Positions 1 through 14,605 of a DNA stretch of 64,000 nt are shown here, one piece after another. Both the position numbers and the translations under genes were made by a program. Source of the stretch: Rubrivivax benzoatilyticus JA2 = ATCC BAA-35 (GTDB lineage Bacteria > Pseudomonadota > Gammaproteobacteria > Burkholderiales > Burkholderiaceae_C); the NCBI RefSeq assembly GCF_000190375.1, contig NZ_AEWG01000076.1, positions 78,883 to 142,882 of the forward strand, read 5' to 3'. A model generated the notes under the pieces. The model ran no database searches, was not told the DNA's origin, and saw nothing but the letters and a program-made list of their open reading frames with translations. Every line of letters starts with the position of its first letter. The first letter of the stretch is position 1.

Positions 1-280
1 CGCGGGCGAGTGCACGCAGGGCCCCACGGAGGAACCCGGCCTCGCCCTGGACCGATTCGAGCAGCGCGCCGTCGCGCGCATCGATGACGGCGATGCTGCC
101 GTCGGGTCGATCCTCGAACCGGAGGGCACGCGTCGCGACGGCATCGCCGTCGGGCGCGCGGATCGACTGCCCGCTCAGGCGCACCGCGGCAACGCCGACG
201 ATGACGGCCACGAGCAGCACGCCGATGGCGATCAGCGGCGTGCGGGGCAGGTCGTTGGAACGGGACGTGGTGTCGCTCAT
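1..280 (-). CDS. puhC: Photosynthetic complex assembly protein PuhC (N-terminal part, cut by window edge)
   Basis: Reading on the minus strand from an ATG at 280, the frame stays open to base 1, so about 93 N-terminal residues are visible. They contain one hydrophobic segment (about residues 15-33) followed by a soluble stretch with FEDRPDGSIAVIDA and a GFLRGALRALAR motif, which I recognise as typical of PuhC. PuhC is a membrane-anchored factor needed for normal reaction centre/LH1 assembly. Its ATG overlaps the puhB stop by 4 nt (277-280), which implies translational coupling. The C-terminus lies outside the window. The call rests on the motif and on position behind puhA-puhB. Confidence 0.85.
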   Translation of the reverse strand, partial: MSDTTSRSNDLPRTPLIAIGVLLVAVIVGVAAVRLSGQSIRAPDGDAVATRALRFEDRPDGSIAVIDARDGALLESVQGEAGFLRGALRALAR

Positions 281-960
281 GCAGCGGCACCCTGGCCCGC
301 GAGATTGCCGGCGGCAGGCTTGCCGTCGGCCGCCGCGGCAGGCACGGCGGGCAGCTCGTTGGCCCGCGACCAGGCCTCCGACAGCTGCCGGGCCACCGCC
401 TCGGCATCGGGAACGCAGCGCAGCATCGGCTCCGGCTTGGCGTAGCGCCACGGGCGGGCGTGCGGCCAGAGGTGCAGATACGCGATGCGATCCGTTCCGA
501 GCAGCGTGATCGGGATGTCGCCGCTGCCGTCGCGATGACGGCGCAGGCCGGCGGCCGCGATGCGCTTGAACGGAATGTTGAAGGTCACCGTCAGCACGAT
601 GCCGATGCGCATGACCACGCGCCGGTCGGTGATGGTGTAGACGGCGCCGCGCGCCGTCAGCCAGGCGAGCCCGGTGATCAGCACGAGCGCGAAGACGACC
701 AGAGGCAGCAGCAGCACGAGCGCGCGCAGTGCGTCGCCGGCGCTGCCGCCCTGGCTCAGCACGTAACCGGCACGGGCCGCCAGGACGGCGGCGAAGTACA
801 GCACCAGCGCAGGCACGTGAAAGGCGCGCCGTGCGAGGGCGCGCCAGTCAGGACTGCCCTGCCAGAGGATGTGCTCCTCGGCAGGGAGGACCTCCGGCAG
901 TCCGTGCACGGGCTCGTATTCGTGCTCGTGCCCGGTGGTGTGCCGGTGGCCGTGTGTCAC
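277..960 (-). CDS. puhB: Photosynthetic complex assembly protein PuhB
   Basis: A 227-residue membrane protein with a histidine-rich N-terminus (HGHRHTTGHEHEYEP), the segment EEHILWQGSPDW, and about three hydrophobic segments between residues 45 and 110. The sequence TITDRRVVMRIGIVLTVTFN is the PH-like (bPH2) domain signature seen in PuhB. PuhB is a reaction-centre assembly factor in the cytoplasmic membrane. The start is GTG at 960, whose GTGA overlaps the puhA stop (957-960). The gene is the middle member of puhA-puhB-puhC, the usual order in purple bacteria. Confidence 0.93.
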   Translation of the reverse strand: MTHGHRHTTGHEHEYEPVHGLPEVLPAEEHILWQGSPDWRALARRAFHVPALVLYFAAVLAARAGYVLSQGGSAGDALRALVLLLPLVVFALVLITGLAWLTARGAVYTITDRRVVMRIGIVLTVTFNIPFKRIAAAGLRRHRDGSGDIPITLLGTDRIAYLHLWPHARPWRYAKPEPMLRCVPDAEAVARQLSEAWSRANELPAVPAAAADGKPAAGNLAGQGAAA

Positions 961-1718
961 AGCAGGGGCTCCTGCCGCGACGGCTCGGCGTACAGCGTGC
1001 CGGCGCCGTAGTAGGCGCAGATCTTCTCTTCCTCGAGCATCGTGACCTGCTCGGGATGCTTGGTCGCCGGGACGTCGGCGAACTGGCCGGCCAGCAGCGC
1101 CGTGACCTTGACCGCGTCACGCTTGAGGATCGCGAAGTTGATCGGCAGCAGCACCTTGCGGGCCCCGTCGTTCAGCTCGACCTCGATGTAGCGGAACAGG
1201 TTTTCCGGCGTGTCGACCCACAGGTCGGTCACCGTGCCGGCCTGCACGCCGTCGGCGCCGAAGACCGGCTTGCCGCGCGGGTCGCTGTCCTGCTTGGCGA
1301 CGTCGAAACCTTCGACGAGGCGCAGCGGCAGGATGCGGGCGTTGCCGTCGGCGTCCGTGTCGGGACGGTCGGCACGCTCGGCCCAGGCGCCCGGGCCGAC
1401 GCCGGCCAGCAGCGGGTTGCCGGTCGGGACCAGCGGGGCACCGATCCAGCCGTGGGCCGGTTCGGCGGCGAGGTTGTCCTGCGACGGCTCGGCCTTCGGC
1501 ACGACGTGCTCGTGGCCGTCGGCCAGCTTGAACGTCTTGGGCTCGGGGACCGGCCAGCCGGTGATGACACCGCGGCCCGTGCCGCTGTCCATCTCGGGGT
1601 AGCCCTCGCGATGGTTCTCGCGGATCAGGTAATAGCAAAGGCCCGCGAAGAACGCCCAGAAGGCGTACAGCACGAGCTGCGCAACGTCGACATAGGATGT
1701 GATGGCACCGGATTCCAT
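957..1718 (-). CDS. puhA: Photosynthetic reaction centre H subunit
   Basis: The 253-residue product is a full-length reaction-centre H subunit. It has one transmembrane helix at about residues 11-32, followed by YYLIRENHREGYP, and then a cytoplasmic PRC-barrel domain containing FDVAKQDSDPRGKPVFGADG and VTDLWVDTPENLFRYIEVEL. The H subunit caps the L/M core on the cytoplasmic side and supports proton delivery to QB. A strong AGGAG lies just before the ATG at 1718. The gene follows lhaA by 25 nt with no obvious terminator. Superoperonal transcription from bchF onward is therefore likely, though an internal promoter inside lhaA cannot be excluded. Confidence 0.98.
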   Translation of the reverse strand: MESGAITSYVDVAQLVLYAFWAFFAGLCYYLIRENHREGYPEMDSGTGRGVITGWPVPEPKTFKLADGHEHVVPKAEPSQDNLAAEPAHGWIGAPLVPTGNPLLAGVGPGAWAERADRPDTDADGNARILPLRLVEGFDVAKQDSDPRGKPVFGADGVQAGTVTDLWVDTPENLFRYIEVELNDGARKVLLPINFAILKRDAVKVTALLAGQFADVPATKHPEQVTMLEEEKICAYYGAGTLYAEPSRQEPLL

Positions 1719-1743
1719 GGGGTTCTCCTTCTCGCGAATCTCG

Positions 1744-3192
1744 CTAGCCGGGGAAATCGGCCAGTCCGAATTGGTTTTGGTCAGGCTGCTGCCGCCGCCC
1801 CGAGCGGCGCACCAGCGGGCCGATCGCGACCAGGGCCGCGAACAGCAGGATCATCTCGAGGTGATACACGAAGCTGTAGCCGGTCACGGGGCTGACCAGC
1901 ACCTGGCCCAGCAGGCCTTGCGTCGCCATGCTCGACACGAGGTCGCGCATCGCGCCGCCGGCTGCAACCGCACCGCCGGCAGCCGTGGCCTGAACGGCGC
2001 CCCAGGCGCCGAGGGCCAGACCGACGTGCTCCTTGCGCTCCATTCCCATCGCCGCCGTCAGCGTGCCGACCGAGAACAGACCGCCTCCGAAACCGATCAT
2101 CACCGTGCCGATGCGGAACATCGCCGGTGAATCCATCGGCGCGGCGAAGACCACCAGCGCGAACGCCGGCAGCCCGCAGACCGCACCCAGCGCCGCGACG
2201 CGCAGCGGATCCCAGCCGCGCGCCAGCATGCGTGCGGCGAGCGCGAACGCGACCAGCGCACCGCCGGCCAGCAGGGCCGTCAGCGTGCTCGTGGCGGCGA
2301 CGCTCAGCTTCAGGATCTCGCCGCCGTAGGGCTCGAGCACGATGTCCTGCATGTTGAACGCCGCGGTGCCCAGGCCGACCATCCAGAGGAAGCGCCGGGC
2401 CTGCGGCTGCTCGATGAAGCCGCGCCACATGGTGCGGAATTCCGGCGCGGGCTGGTCCTTGCTGCGGCGGCGGTTCGGGTCGCGCGCCTCCTGCTTCCAG
2501 ACGGCGATCAGGTTCAGCGCGACGGTCAGCACGGCGGCGCCCTGGACGACCTCGACCAGGCGCTGCTCGGAGAAGTCCGACAGCAGGGCCGAGCAGGTCA
2601 TGCCGCCGCCGACCAGGCCGACCAGCAGCATCACGTACATCAGCGCGACGACACGCGGGCGGGACTCCTCGCTGGCCAGGTCGGTGGCCAGGGCCAGCCC
2701 GGTGGTCTGCGTGGTCTGCAGGCCGGCGCCGACGAGCAGGAAGGCGACGGCGGCGAAGATCTGGCCGACCCAGCCCATGCCGAGGTGGCCCTGGCCGGTC
2801 AGCACCAGCAGCGCGAACGGCATGATCGCCAGGCCACCGAACTGCATCAGCGTGCCCAGCCAGATGTAGGGCACGCGGCGCCAGCCGATGACCGAGGCGT
2901 GGATGTCCGAGCGGAAACCGACGAAGGCGCGGAACGGCGCCGCCAGCATCGGCAGCGCGACCATCATCGAGACGATCCAGGCGTGCACGCCCAGCTCGAC
3001 GATCATCACGCGATTGAGCGTGCCGACGAGCAGCGCGGTGGCCAGGCCGACCGACACCTGGAACAGCGCCAGGCGCAGCAGGCGCGACAGCGGCAGGCCG
3101 GGGCTGGCCGCGTCGGCAAAAGGCATCAGGCGCGGCACGACACGCTGCAGCCATTCGCGCAGCGGGTCGGGCAGGGCCGGGGTCGCCTTCAC
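1744..3192 (-). CDS. lhaA: Light-harvesting complex assembly protein LhaA (BCD/PucC family MFS)
   Basis: An integral membrane protein of 482 residues with about 12 hydrophobic segments. It carries the BCD-family signature of LhaA/PucC proteins: TLNRVMIVELGV in the first helices, RAFVGFRSD, and a later FNMQDIVLEPYGGEI. These proteins are thought to deliver or insert bacteriochlorophyll into LH1/LH2. I chose a GTG start at 3192 because its GTGA overlaps the bchM stop, the same coupling seen elsewhere in this block; an ATG 22 codons upstream would lie inside bchM. The bchM-lhaA-puhA order is conserved in purple bacteria. Symbol lhaA is by position and family. Confidence 0.9.
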   Translation of the reverse strand: MKATPALPDPLREWLQRVVPRLMPFADAASPGLPLSRLLRLALFQVSVGLATALLVGTLNRVMIVELGVHAWIVSMMVALPMLAAPFRAFVGFRSDIHASVIGWRRVPYIWLGTLMQFGGLAIMPFALLVLTGQGHLGMGWVGQIFAAVAFLLVGAGLQTTQTTGLALATDLASEESRPRVVALMYVMLLVGLVGGGMTCSALLSDFSEQRLVEVVQGAAVLTVALNLIAVWKQEARDPNRRRSKDQPAPEFRTMWRGFIEQPQARRFLWMVGLGTAAFNMQDIVLEPYGGEILKLSVAATSTLTALLAGGALVAFALAARMLARGWDPLRVAALGAVCGLPAFALVVFAAPMDSPAMFRIGTVMIGFGGGLFSVGTLTAAMGMERKEHVGLALGAWGAVQATAAGGAVAAGGAMRDLVSSMATQGLLGQVLVSPVTGYSFVYHLEMILLFAALVAIGPLVRRSGRRQQPDQNQFGLADFPG

Positions 3193-3890
3193 GAGCGTTT
3201 CCACTCCGTGGCCTGGGAGGTGTAGAAGCCGCTGGCGACGCGTTCGCTGCGGCCCCACTGCCAGTCCTTCAGCCCGGGGTGCGCGGCCATCAGCGCACGC
3301 AACTGGTCGGGCGCGACCGGCACGATGGCCGGCGAGCGGTCACCGCGAGGGAACAGCTTGCCGACGGTCCACATCAGCGACAGCAGCGCGGTGCGCGGCG
3401 CGAAGGTGAAGACCATCGAGGTCGAGGTGCGCTCGGCGAGCCGCGACAGCGCCGCGACGGCGTCCGGCGCGTCGTAGTGGATCACCGAGTCCATCGCGAT
3501 GACGTGGTCGAAGCGGCCCAGCGCCGCATCGAGCATGTCGCCGCTGCGGAAGTCGATCGAGCCCGGACCCAGCGACTCGGGCAGGCGCTCGCGGGCGTAG
3601 CCGACCAGCGTCGGCGACAGGTCGATCGCGACGACCTCGGCGCCGCGGCGCGCGAGTTCGATCGAGGCCGCGCCGGTGCCGCAGCCTGCGTCGAGCACAC
3701 GCCGGCCGCGCAGGTCCTGCGGCAGCCACGACAGCAGCGTCGTGCGCATGCGGTCGCGGCCGGCGCGCACGGTGGCGCGCACGCCGCTGACCGGGGCGTC
3801 GGACGTCAGCCGCGCCCAGGTCTGGGCGGCGGTGCGGTCGAAGTAGTGCTCGACCTCGCCGCGGCGGTTCTGATAGCTGGTGTTGTCCAT
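3189..3890 (-). CDS. bchM: Mg-protoporphyrin IX O-methyltransferase
   Basis: The 233-residue product matches BchM in length and motifs. The SAM-binding glycine loop VLDAGCGTG lies at residues 65-73, followed by VVAIDLSPTLV, and the C-terminal half has VFTFAPRTALL. The enzyme methylates the propionate carboxyl of Mg-protoporphyrin IX, the step right after Mg chelation, so its place behind bchH and bchL fits the pathway. The ATG at 3890 follows the bchL stop by 5 nt. Its stop overlaps the lhaA GTG. No missing motif was seen. Confidence 0.96.
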   Translation of the reverse strand: MDNTSYQNRRGEVEHYFDRTAAQTWARLTSDAPVSGVRATVRAGRDRMRTTLLSWLPQDLRGRRVLDAGCGTGAASIELARRGAEVVAIDLSPTLVGYARERLPESLGPGSIDFRSGDMLDAALGRFDHVIAMDSVIHYDAPDAVAALSRLAERTSTSMVFTFAPRTALLSLMWTVGKLFPRGDRSPAIVPVAPDQLRALMAAHPGLKDWQWGRSERVASGFYTSQATEWKRS

Positions 3891-3895
3891 GGCGA

Positions 3896-8529
<4,634 letters not shown>

Positions 8530-8558
<29 letters not shown>

Positions 8559-10149
8559 ACAGCGTTTCCACGGTGATGGTCGCGAGGCCGCGTTCGGCGG
8601 CGAATCGCTCGGTGTTGCGACGGGCCTTGCCGCGCACGAAGAACGGGATCTTCTGCAGTTCCTTCTGCGCGTCGGGTGCCCATTGGGCGACGGCGATCGG
8701 AGCGGAGGCGGCGGGCGCGGCCGTGACGGCCGCAGCGGGGGTGTCGGGGGCGGGCTCGGGGGCTTCGGCGGCGGCGGGCGCAGCGGCCGGCGCCGGCACG
8801 GCGGCACGCCCGAGGTGCGAGGCCGCGGCGCCGTCGTGGAACTCGAAGTCGCCGCGGAACATCGTCAGCAGGTGTTCCTCGAGGCCCATCATCAGCGGGT
8901 GGACCCAGCTGTCGAACAGGACGTTGGCGCCCTCGAAGCCCATCTGCGGCGAGTAGCGCGCGGGGAAGTCCTGCACGTGCACCGGCGACGAGATCACCGC
9001 GCAGGGCACGCCCAGGCGCTTGGCGATGTGGCGCTCCATCTGGGTGCCCAGCACCAGCTCGGGGTGCAGCTCGGCCACCTTGGCCTCGACTTCCAGATAG
9101 TCGTCGGTGATCAGCGCCTCGACGCCGTAGAGCTTGGCCGCCTCGCGCACGTCGCGGGCGAACTCGCGGCTGTAGGTGCCCAGGCCGACGACGGTGAAGC
9201 CCATCTCCTGGTGCGCCACGCGCGCCGCAGCGACGACGTGCGTGGCGTCGCCGAAGATGAACACGCGCTTGCCGGTGAGGTAGGTCGAGTCGACCGAACG
9301 CGAGTACCAGGGCGAGCGCGACAGCGCGTCGGGCAGCGGCGTGTCGGCCGGCAGGCCGGCCAGGCCGAGCACCTCGGCGATGAAGTCCTTGGTCGCGCCG
9401 ACGCCGATCGGGATCGTCTTCGTGAACGGCTGGCCGAAGAAGCGCTGCAGCCAGCTCGCCGCCTGTCCGCCCGTCTCGGGGTAGAGCACGACGTTGAAGT
9501 CGGCCTCGCCCAGGCGGGCGATGTCGTCGGCCGAGGCGCCCAGCGGCGCGACGGTGCGGACCTCGATGCCGAGCTCGTTCAGCAGGCCGGTGATCTCGCG
9601 CACGTCGTCGCGGTGGCGGAAGCCCAGCGCGGTCGGGCCGAGGATGTTGCAGCTCGGCTTGGCGCCGGGCTCGCGTGCGGGCCGCGGCGTGCCGGGCGCG
9701 GGGGCGTTCGGGCCGGCCAGCGTGCGCACGACCTGGTAGAAGGTCTCGGACGCGCCCCAGTTCTCCTTGCGCTGGTACGACGGCAGCTCCAGCGGGACGA
9801 CGGGGATCGGCAGCGCCAGCGCACGGGCGAGGCCGCCCGGATCGTCCTGGATCAGCTCGGCCGTGCACGAGGCACCGACCAGCAGCGCGTTCGGGCGAAA
9901 GCGCTCGACCGCCTGGGCGCAGGCGGTCTTGAAGAGTTCGGCGGTGTCGCTGCCCAGGTCACGCGCCTGGAAGGTCGTGTACGTGACCGGCGGGCGGCGC
10001 GGCAGCCGTTCGATCATCGTGAACAGCAGGTCGGCGTAGGTGTCGCCTTGCGGCGCGTGCAGCACGTAGTGCACGTCGTCCATCGCGGTGGCGACCCGCA
10101 TCGCGCCGACGTGCGGCGGGCCTTCGTAGGTCCAGAGCGTCAACTGCAT
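8530..10149 (-). CDS. bchB: Dark-operative protochlorophyllide reductase subunit B
   Basis: A 539-residue NifK-like subunit of the catalytic NB protein. The N-terminus [18 protein letters not shown] is characteristic. Asp36 (in [10 protein letters not shown]) is at the position reported to supply the fourth, non-cysteine ligand of the NB [4Fe-4S] cluster. Later motifs include [16 protein letters not shown]-like [10 protein letters not shown] and the C-terminal PCP_red-type stretch [16 protein letters not shown]. An Ala/Pro-rich linker at about residues 430-475 separates the main body from this C-terminal domain. The ATG at 10149 lies 1 nt after the bchN stop. Confidence 0.97.
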
Positions 10150-10150
10150 G

Positions 10151-11940
<1,790 letters not shown>

Positions 11941-11947
11941 GACGCAG

Positions 11948-11976
11948 AATCTAGACGGGGACACCCCTGATGTCAA
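11948..11976 (-). promoter_or_regulatory. Putative sigma-70 promoter of bchF
   Basis: Read on the minus strand, TTGACA (11976-11971) and TAGATT (11953-11948) are separated by exactly 17 nt. The -35 box overlaps a PpsR-like palindrome. Transcription should begin near 11941, next to the bchF ATG, so the transcript would be almost leaderless. Confidence 0.65.
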
Positions 11977-12004
11977 CAGGGGTTGACGTCATGCGAGCCT
12001 GACA
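11971..12004. promoter_or_regulatory. Two overlapping PpsR/CrtJ-like operator sites
   Basis: The PpsR/CrtJ consensus is TGT-N12-ACA. Site 1 (11971-11988) reads TGT-N12-ACG with the symmetric core TGTCAA...TTGACG. Site 2 (11987-12004) reads CGT-N12-ACA and shares two bases with site 1. Each site has one mismatch. Together they cover the -35 boxes of both divergent promoters, which suits repression of bchF and autoregulation of the aerR-ppsR side. Binding is inferred, not shown. Confidence 0.6.
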
Positions 12005-12011
12005 CTACTCT
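11983..12011 (+). promoter_or_regulatory. Putative promoter reading toward aerR-ppsR
   Basis: TTGACG (11983-11988) and TACTCT (12006-12011) are spaced by 17 nt on the plus strand. The -35 is good and the -10 is weak. It overlaps the bchF promoter back to back, and both share the PpsR-like sites. Confidence 0.4.
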
Positions 12012-12017
12012 TGACTC

Positions 12018-12176
12018 ATGCGGGTTCAGTTCGCCCGCGCCAGGGGAGTCGCTCGCATGATGGACGCCGGAAAAGCCGGTCCGCAGACGCGTTTCACGCG
12101 CGCGGCGGCAGGTGCGTCCGTGTCGCGGGCCCCGCGCTCCCGGCAATGCCTTTCGCGACGCGGAGAGCGGCCGTGA
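12018..12176 (+). CDS. Possible 52-residue leader peptide, coupled to aerR
   Basis: A short frame starts at an ATG (12018) 6 nt after the putative -10 box and ends at a TGA (12174-12176) that overlaps the preferred aerR GTG start as GTGA. The peptide is arginine-rich (starts MRVQFARARGVARMMDA, ends SRRGERP) and I recognise no family. The coupling layout matches other junctions in this cluster. It could be a regulatory leader peptide, an alternative N-terminus of AerR joined by a frameshift, or chance. Alternative AerR translation starts giving long and short forms are known in Rhodobacter capsulatus, so this 5' region deserves care. Confidence 0.3.
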   Translation: MRVQFARARGVARMMDAGKAGPQTRFTRAAAGASVSRAPRSRQCLSRRGERP

Positions 12177-13012
12177 GCCCGGCCGCCTGCGCCGCGAGGG
12201 TCGATCCGGCATCGGCTGTCGACGGTGTCCAGGTGTTGTCTCCCGATGGTCGTCTCGTGCTGCCGCCGGCGCGTGCCGGCCGCCCCCTCGAAGGCGAGGT
12301 GGTGCCGTTGCTGGGGCGTGGCGGGCGCGTCGACCCGTCGGCCCGCGTGGCCGACGACGACCTGTCGCGCTTCATCGAGTTCGCGCTCGCTCCGGGGGAT
12401 GCGGGCTGGCTCGAGATGATCGCCGATCTGCGCGAGCGCGGCGTCCCCGTCGAGACCCTCTATCTTGATCTTTTGGCGCCGGCTGCCCGGCGGCTCGGCG
12501 AGATGTGGGAGCAGGACCTGGTGATGTTCAGCGACGTCACCGTCGCGCTGGGCCGCCTGCACCGCATCATGCGCGGGCTGAGTCCCTCGCTCGGCCACGA
12601 TCTGCATCTGCCCGCCGAGGGCCGCCGCGCGCTGCTGCTGCCGGCCCCGGGGGAACAACACACTTTCGGCCTGTCGATGGTCGCCGAGTTCTTCCGCCAG
12701 TCCGGCTGGGAGGTGGTCTGCGAACTCGACAGCCGCAGTGTCGACCCCGTGCGCCGGGTGCGCCGGGAGTGGTTCGATGTCGTCGGCGTGTCCGTCGGCG
12801 TTGAGGCGCGGCTGGATTGGCTGCGCGACGGCATCACGACGATGCGCCGTGCGTCCCGCAACCGCGGGTTGGCGGTCATCGTCGGCGGCCCGGTCTTTGC
12901 GCTGCACCCTGAGCGTGCTGTCGAACTCGGCGCCGATGGCACCGCGCATGACGCGCGCGAGGCCCCGGCACTGGCAGCGCGCCTGGTGGCCGCGAAAGCG
13001 GTGCGGCCATGA
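12173..13012 (+). CDS. aerR: AerR/PpaA-type cobalamin-binding antirepressor
   Basis: A 279-residue regulator with the B12-binding layout of AerR/PpaA. A helical part carries GEMWEQDLVMFSDVTVALGR, followed by a Rossmann-like part opening with LLLPAPGEQHTFGLSMVAEF, in which EQHTFG resembles the DxHxxG cobalamin motif. Proteins of this kind bind light-sensitive cobalamin and relieve PpsR/CrtJ repression of pigment genes. I chose GTG 12173 because GGAGAG lies 7 nt upstream and the GTGA overlaps an upstream frame. An in-frame ATG at 12146 would add 9 residues but has no clear ribosome site. Position directly before ppsR supports the role. The symbol ppaA is equally used. Confidence 0.85.
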   Translation: MSPAACAARVDPASAVDGVQVLSPDGRLVLPPARAGRPLEGEVVPLLGRGGRVDPSARVADDDLSRFIEFALAPGDAGWLEMIADLRERGVPVETLYLDLLAPAARRLGEMWEQDLVMFSDVTVALGRLHRIMRGLSPSLGHDLHLPAEGRRALLLPAPGEQHTFGLSMVAEFFRQSGWEVVCELDSRSVDPVRRVRREWFDVVGVSVGVEARLDWLRDGITTMRRASRNRGLAVIVGGPVFALHPERAVELGADGTAHDAREAPALAARLVAAKAVRP

Positions 13013-13113
13013 GCGGGCGACGCCACGAACCTGATTTCGGGAAGCTGCTGCATGAACCAAGTGCTGCTGTTTCGATCAACGCAGTTTTTATGAGCTGAAA
13101 GGCGGGTCTCCGA

Positions 13114-14571
13114 ATGAGACCGTTTGGAGCACCGGAGAAGACGTTCGGCGGCGTGACCGCCGCGACGGCCGGGTCGCTGCTGTCGGTTGCGAACGACATT
13201 ACGCTGGTCATCGATGCCCAGGGTGTCGTGTGCGACCTCGCCTGTGGTGGCGAGGACTTCGCCCGCGAGGCCGGCGCCGAGTGGATCGGCAAGCGCTGGA
13301 TCGACATCGTCACGCCCGAGAGCCGTGACAAGGTCGAGGCGCTGCTGCGCGAGGCCGCGCCCGACGCGGTCGGCGCGATCCGCTGGCGCCATCTGAATTT
13401 CGTCCTCCCCGGTGACCGCGAGATCCCGCTGCTGTTCGTCGCCGTGCGGCTGAACGGCGTCGACGGCGACCGGCCGGGTTCGATCCTCGCGTTCGGCCGC
13501 GACCTGCGTGCCGTGGCGGCGCTGCAGCAGCGTCTGGTCGAGGCCCAGCAGGCGATGGAGCGCGACTACTGGAAGTTCCGCCACGCCGAGACGCGCTATC
13601 GCCATCTCTTCCAGGTGGCGTCGGAAGCGGTGCTGGTCGTCGACGCGACGACGCAGAAGATACTCGAGGCCAACCCGGCCGCGGCCCGGTTGCTGGCCGA
13701 CGGCGGCGCCGCAAGCCTCGTCGGGCTGACCTTCCCGACCGGTGTCGATCCCCGCACGGCCGAGCAGCTGAACCTGTTGCTGGCCGGCGTGCGCGCCACC
13801 GGTCGCGCCGACGAAGGCCGGGCGGAGCTGGTCGACGGCCGCGGCGAGGTCAGTGTCGCGGTGTCGACCTATCGCCAGGATCTGGTCTCGCACTTCCTGG
13901 TGCGCCTGTCGCGTGTGCAGTCGCAGGTGGTCGCCGAGATGGCGCCGTCGACCGGGTCGATGCTGCTCAAGCTCGTGCAGAGCGCGCCCGACTGCCTGGT
14001 CGTCACCGACCTCGAAGGCCGCGTGATCTCGGCCAACCCGGCGTTCGTCGAGCTGGCCCAGCTGACGACCGAGGAGCAGGTGCGCGGCGAGACGCTGGAC
14101 CGCTGGCTGGGCCGCACCGGCGTCGACCTGAGCGTGATGATCTCCAACCTGCGCCAGCGCGGCCAGGTGAGGCTGTTCGCGACGACGCTGCGCGGCGAAT
14201 ACGGTGCCGTCACCGACGTCGAGATCTCGGCGACGATGGTCGGGCAGGGTGACCGGCCCTTCCTCGGCTTCACGATCCGCGACGTCGGCCGCCGTCTGGC
14301 GGGCCACGACGCGCGCACGACGCGCGAGCTGCCCCGTTCGGTCGGTCAGCTGACCGAGCTCGTCGGCCGCCTGCCGCTGAAGGACATCGTCGGCGAGACG
14401 ACTGACCTGATCGAGCAGCTGTGCATCGAGGCCGCGCTCGAGCTCACGCGCGACAACCGCGCGTCGGCGGCCGAGATGCTCGGCCTGTCGCGTCAGAGTC
14501 TGTACGTGAAGCTGCGCCGCTACGGCCTGGGTGACCTGGGCAGCAGCACCACGGCCGAAGCCGAGAAGTAG
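13114..14571 (+). CDS. ppsR: Photosynthesis gene repressor PpsR/CrtJ
   Basis: The 485-residue protein has the PpsR layout: an N-terminal PAS-like domain (about 20-135), a helical glutamine-containing linker (about 140-165), PAS1 (about 165-275), PAS2 (about 283-400) and a C-terminal Fis-type helix-turn-helix (SAAEMLGLSRQSLYVKLRRY). Cys437, in the LCIEAALEL segment just before the DNA-binding helices, matches the redox cysteine known in CrtJ/PpsR. It should bind TGT-N12-ACA sites and repress bch, crt and puc genes under oxygen; in Rubrivivax, PpsR is reported to have activating roles as well. The ATG at 13114 follows AGGCGGG. About 100 nt separate it from aerR. Confidence 0.95.
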   Translation: MRPFGAPEKTFGGVTAATAGSLLSVANDITLVIDAQGVVCDLACGGEDFAREAGAEWIGKRWIDIVTPESRDKVEALLREAAPDAVGAIRWRHLNFVLPGDREIPLLFVAVRLNGVDGDRPGSILAFGRDLRAVAALQQRLVEAQQAMERDYWKFRHAETRYRHLFQVASEAVLVVDATTQKILEANPAAARLLADGGAASLVGLTFPTGVDPRTAEQLNLLLAGVRATGRADEGRAELVDGRGEVSVAVSTYRQDLVSHFLVRLSRVQSQVVAEMAPSTGSMLLKLVQSAPDCLVVTDLEGRVISANPAFVELAQLTTEEQVRGETLDRWLGRTGVDLSVMISNLRQRGQVRLFATTLRGEYGAVTDVEISATMVGQGDRPFLGFTIRDVGRRLAGHDARTTRELPRSVGQLTELVGRLPLKDIVGETTDLIEQLCIEAALELTRDNRASAAEMLGLSRQSLYVKLRRYGLGDLGSSTTAEAEK

Positions 14572-14572
14572 A

Positions 14573-14594
14573 ACGGCCGGCAGCCGCCGGCCGT
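14573..14594. terminator. Hairpin between convergent ppsR and crtI
   Basis: A 9-bp perfect stem ACGGCCGGC / GCCGGCCGT with loop AGCC sits in the 34-nt gap between the two convergent stop codons. There is no T-tract on either side, so it may be a weak or Rho-assisted bidirectional terminator. Confidence 0.45.
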
Positions 14595-14605
14595 CGTCCT
14601 GCGCT

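Noticed and set aside
11941..11976. BchF starting from a TTG at 11976
   Set aside because: This TTG is the -35 hexamer of a well-spaced promoter, and the extra 12 residues are not family sequence.
12011..12172. AerR starting from a TTG at 12011 (333 residues)
   Set aside because: The TTG has no SD and lies at the putative -10. The extra N-terminus is Arg/Ser-rich without conservation I can see. GTG 12173 has an SD and a coupling overlap.
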